Below, in pieces: positions 18,557-26,932 of a DNA stretch of 64,000 bases (positions are counted from its first letter, which is position 1; each line of letters begins with the position of its first letter). The stretch is from positions 1 to 64,000 of the forward strand of contig URMK01000034.1 of NCBI GenBank assembly GCA_900548905.1, in the 5' to 3' direction. The translations under genes were made by a program, and so were the position numbers. Origin of the DNA: an uncultured Lachnospiraceae bacterium (GTDB taxonomy: Bacteria; Bacillota; Clostridia; Lachnospirales; Lachnospiraceae). The notes under the pieces were generated by a model. It was not told the origin of the DNA and did not search any database. It saw nothing but the letters and a program-made list of their open reading frames with translations.

Positions 18557-21088
18557 ATGAAGAAGACTATTATCAAGGGTTGCGTATTTGCAGCAACATT
18601 TATCGTGGTGCTTGTAGTGAGCAGCCTTTTCCTGAATAAAGGGAACACGGATATGACGGCAGAAATGAAGCTGCCGGAGCTGCCCCTCGTTTATATTAAT
18701 GTGGGGCAGGAACATGTGAATATGATGCACGGCTTCCTTTCCCCGATGGAAGAAAAATATATGAAAGAAAGCATTATGCCCGTCGGAGCGGACAGAAGGC
18801 TTTCTCTGCGTGTTAAAAAATATGATCAGACCGTGGCTTCCCTGGCCTTTGAGGTGCGCAGCGTGGATGGAAGCCGGCTGGTGGAAAATACGGAAGTTAC
18901 CAATTTCCGGGTGGACGGGGACACCATCACTGCGGATATTGTACTGAAGGATCTGATAGATGAAAAGACGGAATACAGCCTGACCTTTCTTGTAACCCTG
19001 GAGGACGGCAGATGCGCCCGCTATTATACAAGGATCATTCAGGCGGAGGGCTATGGCGTGGAGGAAAAACTGGAGTTTGTCAGGGATTTCAACGCGGCTA
19101 CCTTCAGCGAGGAATGGCCGGGAGGATACCGTGCCAATCTGGAGCCAAACAGCGAGGGGGATAATTCCACTCTGAGCAAGGTGAATATACACAGCAGTGA
19201 ATCCCAGATTGGCTGGGCAGGCCTTGAGGTAAAGCAGATTACGGAGCCTGTCTTTACTATCCGTGATATTACCGAGCAGACGGCTTCTATTACAGTGGAG
19301 TATCTGGTAAGCTTTATTCGTCAGGGGAAAGAGGTTTTTGGCGTGGCCGATGAAGTATACCGTGTCCGCCAGGGAACGGATGGCACCATGTATCTTCTGG
19401 ATTTTGAAAGAAGCATGAGCGAGATTTTTTCGGAAGATAAAACCGCTTTTGTGGGTGATAAGATAGTGCTGGGAATTACGGATTCGGATGTGAAAATGAT
19501 GGAAAGCGACGGAGGGAAGGTATTGGCATTCGCCCAGGCCGGTATCCTCTACAGCCTGAATATGACGGATAATAAGCTCTCTAAATTATTTTCTTTTTAT
19601 GATCCGGAAGGAAAGGATGAACGTTCCTTTTACGGCGGCCATGAATTTAAAATTCTACAGGTGGATGAGGCCGGAAACGTTTTCTTCATGGTATATGGGT
19701 ATATCAGCCGCGGCAGCAGGGAAGGATACACGGGCGCCGAGGTATATCTGTATAACAATTCCCTGAATACTGTGGAGGAGCTGGCATTTATCCCCACGCA
19801 GAAGGCGCCGGAAATATTTGAGGCGGAAGTGGAGCAGCTGGCCTATATCAATGGTAAAAATGAGCTGTATATGCTTCTGAACAATCAAATCAGCTGCATC
19901 CACCTTGACAGCCAGGCCGTGGATGTGGTGGCGGAGAATTTGAACGGTGACAGCTATCAGGTATCGGAAAGCAACCGGATGATTGCCTGGCAGGATCAGG
20001 GGAAAAAATACGAAAGCACGAGCCTGACCCTGATGAACCTCAACAGCGGGGAACGTGTGACAATCCCTGCGGGAAGCGGCAATTATATCATGCCTCTCGG
20101 TTTTATGAATGATGATTTGATATATGGGGTGGCCCGGACAGACGATGTAAGGCTGGATGCCACCGGAACAATGGTCTTTCCCATGTACCAGATAAAAATC
20201 CAGAATGAGAACGGAAAAGTGCTGAAGACCTATGAAAAGCCGGGGGTCTATGTGACCGGCTGCAACATGAATGAGAACCAGATCAACCTGAACCGTGTGG
20301 AAAAGGATGAACAGGGAAATTATATCCCCTGTGAGGATGATCAGATAGTAAACGGCGTGGTGAATATCCAGAGAAGCAATAAGGTTATCAGCATACCTAT
20401 GGAGGAGTACAAGAATATTACGGAAATCCAGATGAAATCTGCGCTCGACGGGAAGAAGCTTAAATTCCTTACCCCCAGAGAGGTATTGTATGAAGGAAGC
20501 AGGGAAATCCATATTCCAGCGTCCCAGATAACAGCAGAGAACTATTATGTATACAGCCCCGGCGGGGAAGTGACCATTGTGCCCACGGCCGGTGAGGCGA
20601 TCAACCTGGCCTATGATACGGCTGGTACGGTGACAGGGGAAAGCGGTGCCTATATCTGGAGAAGGGGAAGGATTAATACCAAAAACCAGATCATGGCGAT
20701 TGAGGGTGTCCCCGTTACGGAGGAGAAAAACAGTCTGGCTGTGTGCCTGGATTCCATATTCTCTTATGAAGGCATCATGAGGAATTCGGATTATCTGCTT
20801 GCCCAGGGAAAGACAGTGCAGGAGGTTTTGGAAGAGAATCTGGAAAATGCACAGGTCCTGGATTTATCAGGCTGTACCCTGGAAAGCGTGCTTTATTATC
20901 CTGACAGGGAAATTCCTGTGCTGGCTATCCTGGGAGATGGAAGTGCGGTTCTTATCATCGGCTTTAATGAAACAAATGTGGTGCTGATGAATCCGGAAAC
21001 AGGTACGGTTTACAAGATGGGAATGAATGATGCAGCCCAATGGTTCGAAGAAACCGGCTGCCACTTCCTGTCCTATGTGAAGAAATAA
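18557..21088 (+). CDS. Large membrane-anchored exported protein, unknown function
   Basis: The 843-aa product starts with a signal anchor (about residues 5-27) and the rest should lie outside the membrane. Residues about 60-170 look like a beta-rich sandwich. Residues about 270-560 have repeated beta-strand units such as VLAFAQAGILYSLN and NELYMLLNNQISCIHLD, suggesting a propeller. The last ~110 residues (VLAILGDGSAVLIIGF, NVVLMNPETGTVYKMG, WFEETGCHFLSYV) resemble the papain-like C39 fold, but Ser-Ala stands where the catalytic His would be, so it may be inactive. I know of no assigned function. A strong terminator follows. Confidence 0.65.
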   Translation: MKKTIIKGCVFAATFIVVLVVSSLFLNKGNTDMTAEMKLPELPLVYINVGQEHVNMMHGFLSPMEEKYMKESIMPVGADRRLSLRVKKYDQTVASLAFEVRSVDGSRLVENTEVTNFRVDGDTITADIVLKDLIDEKTEYSLTFLVTLEDGRCARYYTRIIQAEGYGVEEKLEFVRDFNAATFSEEWPGGYRANLEPNSEGDNSTLSKVNIHSSESQIGWAGLEVKQITEPVFTIRDITEQTASITVEYLVSFIRQGKEVFGVADEVYRVRQGTDGTMYLLDFERSMSEIFSEDKTAFVGDKIVLGITDSDVKMMESDGGKVLAFAQAGILYSLNMTDNKLSKLFSFYDPEGKDERSFYGGHEFKILQVDEAGNVFFMVYGYISRGSREGYTGAEVYLYNNSLNTVEELAFIPTQKAPEIFEAEVEQLAYINGKNELYMLLNNQISCIHLDSQAVDVVAENLNGDSYQVSESNRMIAWQDQGKKYESTSLTLMNLNSGERVTIPAGSGNYIMPLGFMNDDLIYGVARTDDVRLDATGTMVFPMYQIKIQNENGKVLKTYEKPGVYVTGCNMNENQINLNRVEKDEQGNYIPCEDDQIVNGVVNIQRSNKVISIPMEEYKNITEIQMKSALDGKKLKFLTPREVLYEGSREIHIPASQITAENYYVYSPGGEVTIVPTAGEAINLAYDTAGTVTGESGAYIWRRGRINTKNQIMAIEGVPVTEEKNSLAVCLDSIFSYEGIMRNSDYLLAQGKTVQEVLEENLENAQVLDLSGCTLESVLYYPDREIPVLAILGDGSAVLIIGFNETNVVLMNPETGTVYKMGMNDAAQWFEETGCHFLSYVKK

Positions 21089-21105
21089 CAGACGTCGTAT
21101 ACCGG

Positions 21106-21145
21106 GCCCCATTCTCCCCATGGAAGAATGGGGCTCTTTCTTATA
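21106..21145 (+). terminator. Terminator after the methyltransferase/exported-protein unit
   Basis: GCCCCATTCT (21106-21115) pairs perfectly with AGAATGGGGC (21125-21134), followed by TCTTTCTT. It closes the two-gene unit 17406-21088. Confidence 0.85.
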
Positions 21146-21290
21146 GACGGGAAATCCCCAAAATACAGGGGCTGCAACCGATAGTTGCGGCAATGAAAAG
21201 CAGAATTGGTAGTGCAACTTCAGGGGTTTCCCTTATAATGCAGGAAGTCGGGAACCCAAAAGTTCCATAAAAGGCAGGAGGACTTATCGT

Positions 21291-22157
21291 ATGAATATTG
21301 AAATTGCCAACAGGCTTGTCACCTTAAGAAAACAGAACAGCTTCTCCCAGGAAGCACTTGCTGAAAAGCTGGGCATAAGCCGGCAGGCGGTGAGTAAATG
21401 GGAGCGGGCGGAGGCCTCTCCTGATACGGATAATCTGATTCTGCTTTCCAGAATCTATGGGATATCCATGGATGAGCTTCTGCGCACCGAAGATGAGATT
21501 CCGGTTTCTTATATAGAAGAGTCCGGATCGGGCAGGGAAGAAAGGGAGATGCAGACTCCGGATATGCAATTGGCGCAGACACAGATCCCGGATATGCAGA
21601 CTTCGGATATACAGCCCCCGGATAAGGCGTTTGCGGAAGAAGAAGGGGATTATGTCCATATAGGACTGGACGGTATCCATTGCAGGGACAAGGACAATGA
21701 GGTACATATCGGCTGGAAAGGGATTCATGTCACCGGAAAGGATGAGGATGAGGTTCACTTGGATTCCAACGGCATCTATGTGAATGGGAAGCGGTATGAC
21801 AGCCATCTTTTCTGGGAATGGGCCGGATCCGAATTTCCGTTCACCCTGCTGGTTATCGTAGCTTTTATTGTGATAGGTGTGCTTACCGGGGCCTGGCATC
21901 CCGCCTGGGTCATCTTTTTTACCATTCCCCTCTTTCATTCCTGTGTGGAGGCTTTCCGGCGAAAGGATATGGGCAGATTCGCTTTTCCTGTCCTGGTGAT
22001 GCTGGTATATCTGCTTCTCGGTATTTTTAAAGGGCTGTGGCATCCGGGCTGGCTGCTGTTTTTAGCCGTTCCGGTCTACTACGCCGTGACCGGATATATA
22101 CGGACCCGGAAAGAAAAGAAGGAAGAAACATATCCTGAAGATACCGGATCCTTATAA
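21291..22157 (+). CDS. Xre-type regulator with three short repeats and a membrane domain
   Basis: Residues 1-62 are a helix-turn-helix of the Cro/CI type (SQEALAEKLGISRQAVSKWERAEASPD). A linker (87-111) repeats MQxPDMQ-like units. Residues 121-170 hold three tandem 16-17-residue repeats of the form VHIGxxGIHVxxK. The C-terminal part (about 183-275) has two related membrane units, each containing GxWHPxW. The layout suggests a DNA-binding protein held at the membrane that senses an envelope signal; the signal is unknown. AGGAGG precedes ATG 21291. A TraX-like gene follows 58 bp downstream. Confidence 0.75.
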   Translation: MNIEIANRLVTLRKQNSFSQEALAEKLGISRQAVSKWERAEASPDTDNLILLSRIYGISMDELLRTEDEIPVSYIEESGSGREEREMQTPDMQLAQTQIPDMQTSDIQPPDKAFAEEEGDYVHIGLDGIHCRDKDNEVHIGWKGIHVTGKDEDEVHLDSNGIYVNGKRYDSHLFWEWAGSEFPFTLLVIVAFIVIGVLTGAWHPAWVIFFTIPLFHSCVEAFRRKDMGRFAFPVLVMLVYLLLGIFKGLWHPGWLLFLAVPVYYAVTGYIRTRKEKKEETYPEDTGSL

Positions 22158-22215
22158 TTTCCTTATATTTGTCTGTTACACTCCTGTCTATAGAATGCTC
22201 AGGAGGTAAATTGAT

Positions 22216-23043
22216 ATGAAAAGTGCAATATGCAAAAAAGGATTCACGGATTTCCAGCTGAAATGGCTGGCCCTGGTACTTATGGTGATGGACCATATCC
22301 ATTATTTCTTCGGATTTACGGGGAAGATACCGGATTGGTTTTCCATGCTGGGAAGGCTCTCCGCACCTTTGTTCCTGTTCTGTCTGCTGGAGGGCTTTGT
22401 TCACACCAGAGACCGGAAAAAGTATTTTCTTCGGATATATGCCATAGCTGTGGGTATGGGACTGCTGCAGTTCTTTTTCCTTTCTATTGTAAGAAGGCCG
22501 GATGGCTTTGTCCCCCAAAACCAGATGCTGGCCACCTTTACTATCCTGCTGGTCATGCTGCAGGGAATTGACTGGTGCGGACAGAAAAAATGGGGGAGAG
22601 GGCTTTGCGCGATCCTGTTTCCCGCGGCCTGGCCGTTTATCGGCCTGGGAATTATCCAGGTGGTTCCGGCTGCAGCCCAGGCAGTAATCCTTCTGCATTA
22701 CTCCATACTTCCCATGCATTTGTCCATCATGGACGGCGGGACTTATTTTATTCTGGAAGGCATCCTTCTGTATGTATTCCGAAAGCGGCGTGCGCTTCAG
22801 GCGGTTGTTTTTTTTGTCCTGGCACTTGTTCTGGAGGGGGTACTGCCGTTTCTTCTTACGCCGGGAGCGACGGCGGATATGCTGTTTACACAAATGTATG
22901 GCTGGATGAGCGGTTTTGCAGCAATTCCCATGTTTTTATATAATGGAAAAAGAGGGAAAGGCAGCAAAAAACTATTTTACTGGTTTTATCCCGCCCATGT
23001 ATATCTGTTATACGGGATATCCTGGGTGATGCAGCTTTTATAA
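22216..23043 (+). CDS. TraX-family membrane protein
   Basis: A 275-aa protein with about eight hydrophobic helices. The opening (TDFQLKWLALVLMVMDHIHYFFG) and GRLSAPLFLFCLLEGFVHTR are the hallmarks of the TraX/acyltransferase-like family, whose founding member acetylates F-pilin. In Firmicutes such genes are chromosomal, away from conjugation genes, and probably modify surface molecules. No conjugation gene is near. AGGAGG precedes ATG 22216, and a response regulator gene follows after 23 bp. Confidence 0.8.
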   Translation: MKSAICKKGFTDFQLKWLALVLMVMDHIHYFFGFTGKIPDWFSMLGRLSAPLFLFCLLEGFVHTRDRKKYFLRIYAIAVGMGLLQFFFLSIVRRPDGFVPQNQMLATFTILLVMLQGIDWCGQKKWGRGLCAILFPAAWPFIGLGIIQVVPAAAQAVILLHYSILPMHLSIMDGGTYFILEGILLYVFRKRRALQAVVFFVLALVLEGVLPFLLTPGATADMLFTQMYGWMSGFAAIPMFLYNGKRGKGSKKLFYWFYPAHVYLLYGISWVMQLL

Positions 23044-23066
23044 TCTGACAGGAGGGAACGGGATCA

Positions 23067-23738
23067 ATGGCAAGGATTATTGTGGCGGATGATTCGGAGG
23101 ATATTTGTAGACTGCTGAAGAGGGCACTGGAAAAGGACGGGCATTTTGTGACGGTAATGTATGACACCCTGACTTTGGATGAACGGCTATGCAGACAGGC
23201 GGAATTGATAATCCTGGATGTCATGATGCCCGGTGAGGACGGCGTGGCGGCTTGCGCCAGAATCCGTTCGTACACGGACTGCCCCATCCTGTTTCTCACG
23301 GCCAAAGGGGAAGATGCGGATGTGTTATACGGGCTGGGGGCAGGCGGGGATGACTATCTCACCAAGCCATTCAGCCTTCCCCAGCTGCGGGCCAGAGTGG
23401 AAGCCCATCTGCGCAGGCAGCAGCGAGTCCCGGTATACCGGTTTGTTTCGGGCACCCTGCATTTTGATCTGCAGGCAAAACAGGTATATGTGAAGGAGCA
23501 GGAGCTGCCGCTGACAAAAAGTGAATACCAGCTTTGTGAAACGCTGGCAAGGCATCCCGGCCTGGTATATACGAGGCAGCAGCTTCTGGAAGAAGTATTC
23601 GGCTGCGACAGGGATTCCGGGGAAGCTGCGGTAACGGAGCACATTAAAAATCTGCGCGCCAAGCTGGCGGTCTGCGGGCTGGCACCCATTGAAACCGTAT
23701 GGGGGATAGGATACCGATGGAATGTGGAAAAGGCGTGA
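23067..23738 (+). CDS. OmpR-family response regulator
   Basis: 223 aa: an N-terminal receiver domain with the acidic pocket at Asp8/Asp9, phospho-acceptor Asp51 (LIILDVMMPGEDG) and the conserved Lys (DYLTKPFS), then a winged-helix DNA-binding domain (LTKSEYQLCETLARHPG...RAKL...VWGIGYRW). Its partner kinase overlaps it by 22 bp. Position 23 bp after the TraX-like gene suggests co-transcription, so the TraX-like gene may be a target or a passenger of the system. The stimulus is unknown. Confidence 0.92.
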   Translation: MARIIVADDSEDICRLLKRALEKDGHFVTVMYDTLTLDERLCRQAELIILDVMMPGEDGVAACARIRSYTDCPILFLTAKGEDADVLYGLGAGGDDYLTKPFSLPQLRARVEAHLRRQQRVPVYRFVSGTLHFDLQAKQVYVKEQELPLTKSEYQLCETLARHPGLVYTRQQLLEEVFGCDRDSGEAAVTEHIKNLRAKLAVCGLAPIETVWGIGYRWNVEKA

Positions 23739-25075
23739 GCCTGATACGGATATTGATAAAATACATGCTTTTCTGCGGATTATTTTCCTGCCTTATTGTG
23801 CTGCTGTTCTGGTGCGGCATAAACCTGATGGTAAGTACGGGAATCGCATATCCTGCCAATGCAGGGGAACAGATGGCGGCGGAAGCGGTGCGGAATATGG
23901 AGAAAGAAGGGATCCGCACAGAGCTGATTCCCCCGTTATGCGGCTATGCCATATGGGAAAACGGCGTGCTGGCGGAAACCAACCTGAATGAAAAAGACAA
24001 GGCTGCGGCGGTGACCTACCGCGATACCGGCAGAAATACCAAAGGCTGTTATCATGTGAAGGTGGAACGGGATGGAAAAGAGGCGATCCTGCAGTATCGT
24101 TACCGGATGGAATTAAGCAATCCGGAGGGGAGGGCGATCATTCACGGACTGGAAAAGGTGTATCTTCTGTTTTGGGGACTGCTTTTGGTGCTTGTCCTGG
24201 GGCTTACTACCCGTCATTATGTAAAGGTATTCCGGAGAAAGCTGTCGGTATTGCAGAATGCCGCCCTCAGCCTGACCCGGGGAGAACTGGAGGAACCCTT
24301 CGGAAAGTCGGGAATCAGAGAATACGACGAAATTATGCAGTCCATGGAGGCTTTGCGTACAGCCCTGCGGAAATCACTGCAGGAACAGTGGAAAATGGAA
24401 CACAGCAGGGTATTTCAAACCGGCGCGCTGCTCCATGATTTAAAAACGCCCCTAACCGTAATCAGCGGCAACGCCCAGCTCCTGGAGGAAACGGTGCTTA
24501 CAGAGGAACAGCGAGAATATCTGGATGCGATTCTCAAGAATACGGAGGCAGCAGGCGGTTATCTGGAAAGGCTGAAAAAAATGACCAGGAATATCTCGGA
24601 AGGTGTGGAAAGCAGACAGCGGGTACCGGGAGAACAGCTGCAGCAGGAAATTTTTAACGGAGCGGAAGAGATCGCCAGGGTATTCGGCGTCAAAGCAGAA
24701 TGGCAGGGGGCAAAACTGCCGGATCTGGTATTAGCCAGACAGGATGTATGCCGGGCGGTTTTAAACATTGTAAGAAATGCGGCGGAACATACACCGCAGG
24801 GAAAGCGGATAGGCATCCACTGCCTGTGGCAGGCCCCCTGGCTGGAGATCCGTGTGTGGGATGAGGGGCCGGGATTCTCTCCCCGCGCGCTGCGGCATGC
24901 CCTCGAACCCATGTTTACGGAAGGGGAAAGCCGGCCGCAGGAAGGGCATATGGGGATTGGCCTTTCTTTTGCCCGGGAGGTCGCCGCCTTCCATGGAGGC
25001 ATAGTGCTGACGGAAAATACTCCGGAAGGGCATGGAAGAGTTATCTTCCGGATACAGGCAGAAAGCGGAATGTAA
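23717..25075 (+). CDS. Sensor histidine kinase, partner of the adjacent OmpR-type regulator
   Basis: 452 aa from ATG 23717, chosen for the GGGGGATAGG just upstream; an in-frame ATG at 23699 is possible. Two membrane helices (about residues 8-34 and 147-168) flank a ~110-residue extracellular sensor. A HAMP-like linker leads to the HisKA box LLHDLKTPLT with His240, and the ATPase domain shows the N box (NIVRNAAEHTP), G1 (DEGPGFSP) and G2 (GIGLSFAREV). A standard membrane kinase that phosphorylates the preceding regulator. Confidence 0.9.
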   Translation: MECGKGVSLIRILIKYMLFCGLFSCLIVLLFWCGINLMVSTGIAYPANAGEQMAAEAVRNMEKEGIRTELIPPLCGYAIWENGVLAETNLNEKDKAAAVTYRDTGRNTKGCYHVKVERDGKEAILQYRYRMELSNPEGRAIIHGLEKVYLLFWGLLLVLVLGLTTRHYVKVFRRKLSVLQNAALSLTRGELEEPFGKSGIREYDEIMQSMEALRTALRKSLQEQWKMEHSRVFQTGALLHDLKTPLTVISGNAQLLEETVLTEEQREYLDAILKNTEAAGGYLERLKKMTRNISEGVESRQRVPGEQLQQEIFNGAEEIARVFGVKAEWQGAKLPDLVLARQDVCRAVLNIVRNAAEHTPQGKRIGIHCLWQAPWLEIRVWDEGPGFSPRALRHALEPMFTEGESRPQEGHMGIGLSFAREVAAFHGGIVLTENTPEGHGRVIFRIQAESGM

Positions 25076-25122
25076 TAGGGTACCCCCTGTTTCCGCAGGC
25101 GGAAAGAAAGGAAACGAAAACG

Positions 25123-26094
25123 ATGAATAAATGGATGTTAGGATTAACGGGAGCAGCCGGTGGCCTGACTGCGGCTGCAGCGGTACACAGGGGACTTTTA
25201 CGGAAAGAACAGGAACTTCTCATCCCTCCCGGAACTATGGTGGAGGTTAACGGCCACAGAATGCATGTGTACGGGGAAGGCCCGGTACAAAGGACATTAC
25301 AGGAAACATGTCAGGCAGATGCGGCCGGCAGCAGGAAGATACACCGCGCAAAAAAGGTTACCCTGGTATTTCTGTCCGGAGGAGGAACACCGGCGCCGGT
25401 TTATGATTTCCGGCCCCTTTACCGCAAGCTATCCCCCCGGTTCCGCTGCGTGGTGGTGGAAAAAGCAGGCTACGGCTATTCGGATATAGACAAATGCGGC
25501 AGACAGCTGGAGGGGATGCTGGAGGAAACCCGCCTTGCCCTGCGTCTGGCCGGTGAGAAAGGCCCCTTTGTACTTGTTCCCCATTCCATGTCCGGGCTGG
25601 AAGCACTTTACTGGGCGCAGCGCTATCCCGCAGAGATTCTGGGAATTGCGGGACTGGATATGGCCTTTCCCAAGGTTTATGATTATCTGAAAACACCCCC
25701 GGCCCTTATGAAACTGCCGGGACTGATCGGTGTATTCGGAATACACCGGTATCCCTTCTTTCAGCTGGTAAACCATGACGGCCTGACACAGGAAGAATAC
25801 CGGCAGGCCAGGCTTCTGGCTAACAGGAATTTTATGAACCCAGTTATTATGGAGGAATGCTGCTGCATACATGCAAATGCAGAGACCGTGAGAAAACACG
25901 GAAGGCCGGATGTACCTTTCCTTATATTCTGTTCGGATGGAAAGGATTTGGGTGAGTTCTGGGTACCCCTCCAAAAGAAATATGCCAAAAAGCTGGGCGG
26001 CGAATTCCTTCCGTTTTCCTGCGGCCATTACCTCCATTATTATAAAGCCGCGGAAATTGCGGAAGCCATCCGCATCTTTGTGGAAAAAATATAA
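25123..26094 (+). CDS. Alpha/beta hydrolase
   Basis: 323 aa with a hydrophobic N-terminus (residues 5-22) that could be a membrane anchor or uncleaved signal. The alpha/beta fold is marked by the oxyanion stretch VFLSGGGTPAP, the nucleophile elbow VPHSMSGLEA, an acid near FCSDGKDLGEF and the final His in CGHYLHYY. The elbow departs from G-x-S-x-G: Pro and Ser occupy the outer small-residue positions. The substrate is unknown; esterase or lipase-like activity is the family default. Located 47 bp after the kinase gene with a weak GGAAACG site. Confidence 0.8.
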   Translation: MNKWMLGLTGAAGGLTAAAAVHRGLLRKEQELLIPPGTMVEVNGHRMHVYGEGPVQRTLQETCQADAAGSRKIHRAKKVTLVFLSGGGTPAPVYDFRPLYRKLSPRFRCVVVEKAGYGYSDIDKCGRQLEGMLEETRLALRLAGEKGPFVLVPHSMSGLEALYWAQRYPAEILGIAGLDMAFPKVYDYLKTPPALMKLPGLIGVFGIHRYPFFQLVNHDGLTQEEYRQARLLANRNFMNPVIMEECCCIHANAETVRKHGRPDVPFLIFCSDGKDLGEFWVPLQKKYAKKLGGEFLPFSCGHYLHYYKAAEIAEAIRIFVEKI

Positions 26095-26165
26095 CAGTTC
26101 AGACCGGTCTGCGCACTTACCGGGCAGACGGCAAGAAAGCATGGTGCATCCCGCGGGTACACATT

Positions 26166-26651
26166 CTAATTCCCGAAAATCTGTTTCCGGTATTTATGCA
26201 AAGCCAGAGCCAGCAGCAGTCCCAGAATGCCGCAGGAAATGATTTCCCCCGCCGTCACCGTCAGGAAGGACAACCAGAGAGGCTCCAGTCCGTAGGCATA
26301 TTTCAGAACCAGGGGGACGATAACCGCATTGGCGGCAATAGGGGGCAGTACGGCAAGGAAACGGTTGGAGCGCAGCCTGCGCGTACCTAATGCGCCGATA
26401 AGCGTGGCGAGGGAACCGAAAATAATATCAGGAATCGCGCATCCCGTAAGGATATTGCTGATAAGGCAGCCGATAAATAAACCGGGAATCCCGGCAGCGG
26501 TGAAAACAGGCAGAATGGTAAGTGCCTCAGAGAAACGGACCTGTACGGCATAGTTGGCAAGGCCGAAAGCGTTGGCCACAAAGGTGAGCACAACATAAAT
26601 AGCGGCAATCATAGCCGCCTGGGTCAGGAAGTGAATGTTCTTCTTTTGCAT
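26166..26651 (-). CDS. queT: QueT-family queuosine precursor transporter
   Basis: 161-aa membrane protein with about five hydrophobic helices. The pattern TQAAMIAAIYVVLTFVANAF, VRFSEALTILPVFTAAGIPG and IFGSLATLIGALGTRRL matches the QueT family, S components of ECF-type transporters that take up queuosine precursors such as preQ1. No ECF energising genes are in the window, so it would share a common module. GGAGAAAAG precedes the start. A structured leader and a good promoter lie upstream, consistent with riboswitch control. Confidence 0.9.
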   Translation of the reverse strand: MQKKNIHFLTQAAMIAAIYVVLTFVANAFGLANYAVQVRFSEALTILPVFTAAGIPGLFIGCLISNILTGCAIPDIIFGSLATLIGALGTRRLRSNRFLAVLPPIAANAVIVPLVLKYAYGLEPLWLSFLTVTAGEIISCGILGLLLALALHKYRKQIFGN

Positions 26652-26763
26652 TATTCTTTTCTCCTCTAGTTTTGTTTTTCTGCCGCCTTATGGCGGTTGG
26701 GTCAGGAAGGTTTCGAACTGACCAATGAGGCTGCAAATTCCAGTGGTTTAGAGAATTTGCAGC
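26652..26763 (-). ncRNA. Structured 5' leader of queT, candidate preQ1-type riboswitch
   Basis: Reading the minus strand from the likely start near 26763: an 11-bp stem GCTGCAAATTC / GAATTTGCAGC, then TTGGTCAG / CTGACC(C)AA with a 12-nt loop containing CCTTCC, then CCGCC-ATAA-GGCGG, then the ribosome site AGAGGAGA. There is no U-tract, so control would be at translation. The loop CCTT can pair with GAGG of the ribosome site. preQ1 riboswitches are known before queT; the class cannot be assigned by eye. Confidence 0.45.
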
Positions 26764-26769
26764 TTTTTT

Positions 26770-26797
26770 AGTATAACAGGAAAAAGGGAAAAGTCAA
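26770..26797 (-). promoter_or_regulatory. Sigma-A promoter of queT
   Basis: On the minus strand, TTGACT (26792-26797), a 16-nt spacer and TATACT (26770-26775). It places the transcript start just before the first leader stem. Confidence 0.7.
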
Positions 26798-26851
26798 GGG
26801 CTGACTTTAAACCCGGTGCCGTTTGCCGCACGGGGCAGCACCGTGTTCGGT

Positions 26852-26900
26852 TTAACAAAAGCCAGACCTTAATTCCTACAGGAATAAAGGCCTGGCTCTT
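26852..26900 (-). terminator. Terminator of prs
   Basis: Minus-strand stem AGCCAGGCCTTTATTCC with GGAATTAAGGTCTGGCT around TGTA, followed by TTTTGTT. It separates prs from the queT promoter. Confidence 0.85.
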
Positions 26901-26932
26901 TTCAATTTCGTAAGATCTATTCACACATACAA

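Noticed and set aside
22216..23043. TraX-like gene as a sign of a conjugative element
   Set aside because: No relaxase, coupling protein, integrase or other transfer gene is nearby, and chromosomal TraX-like genes are common in Firmicutes.
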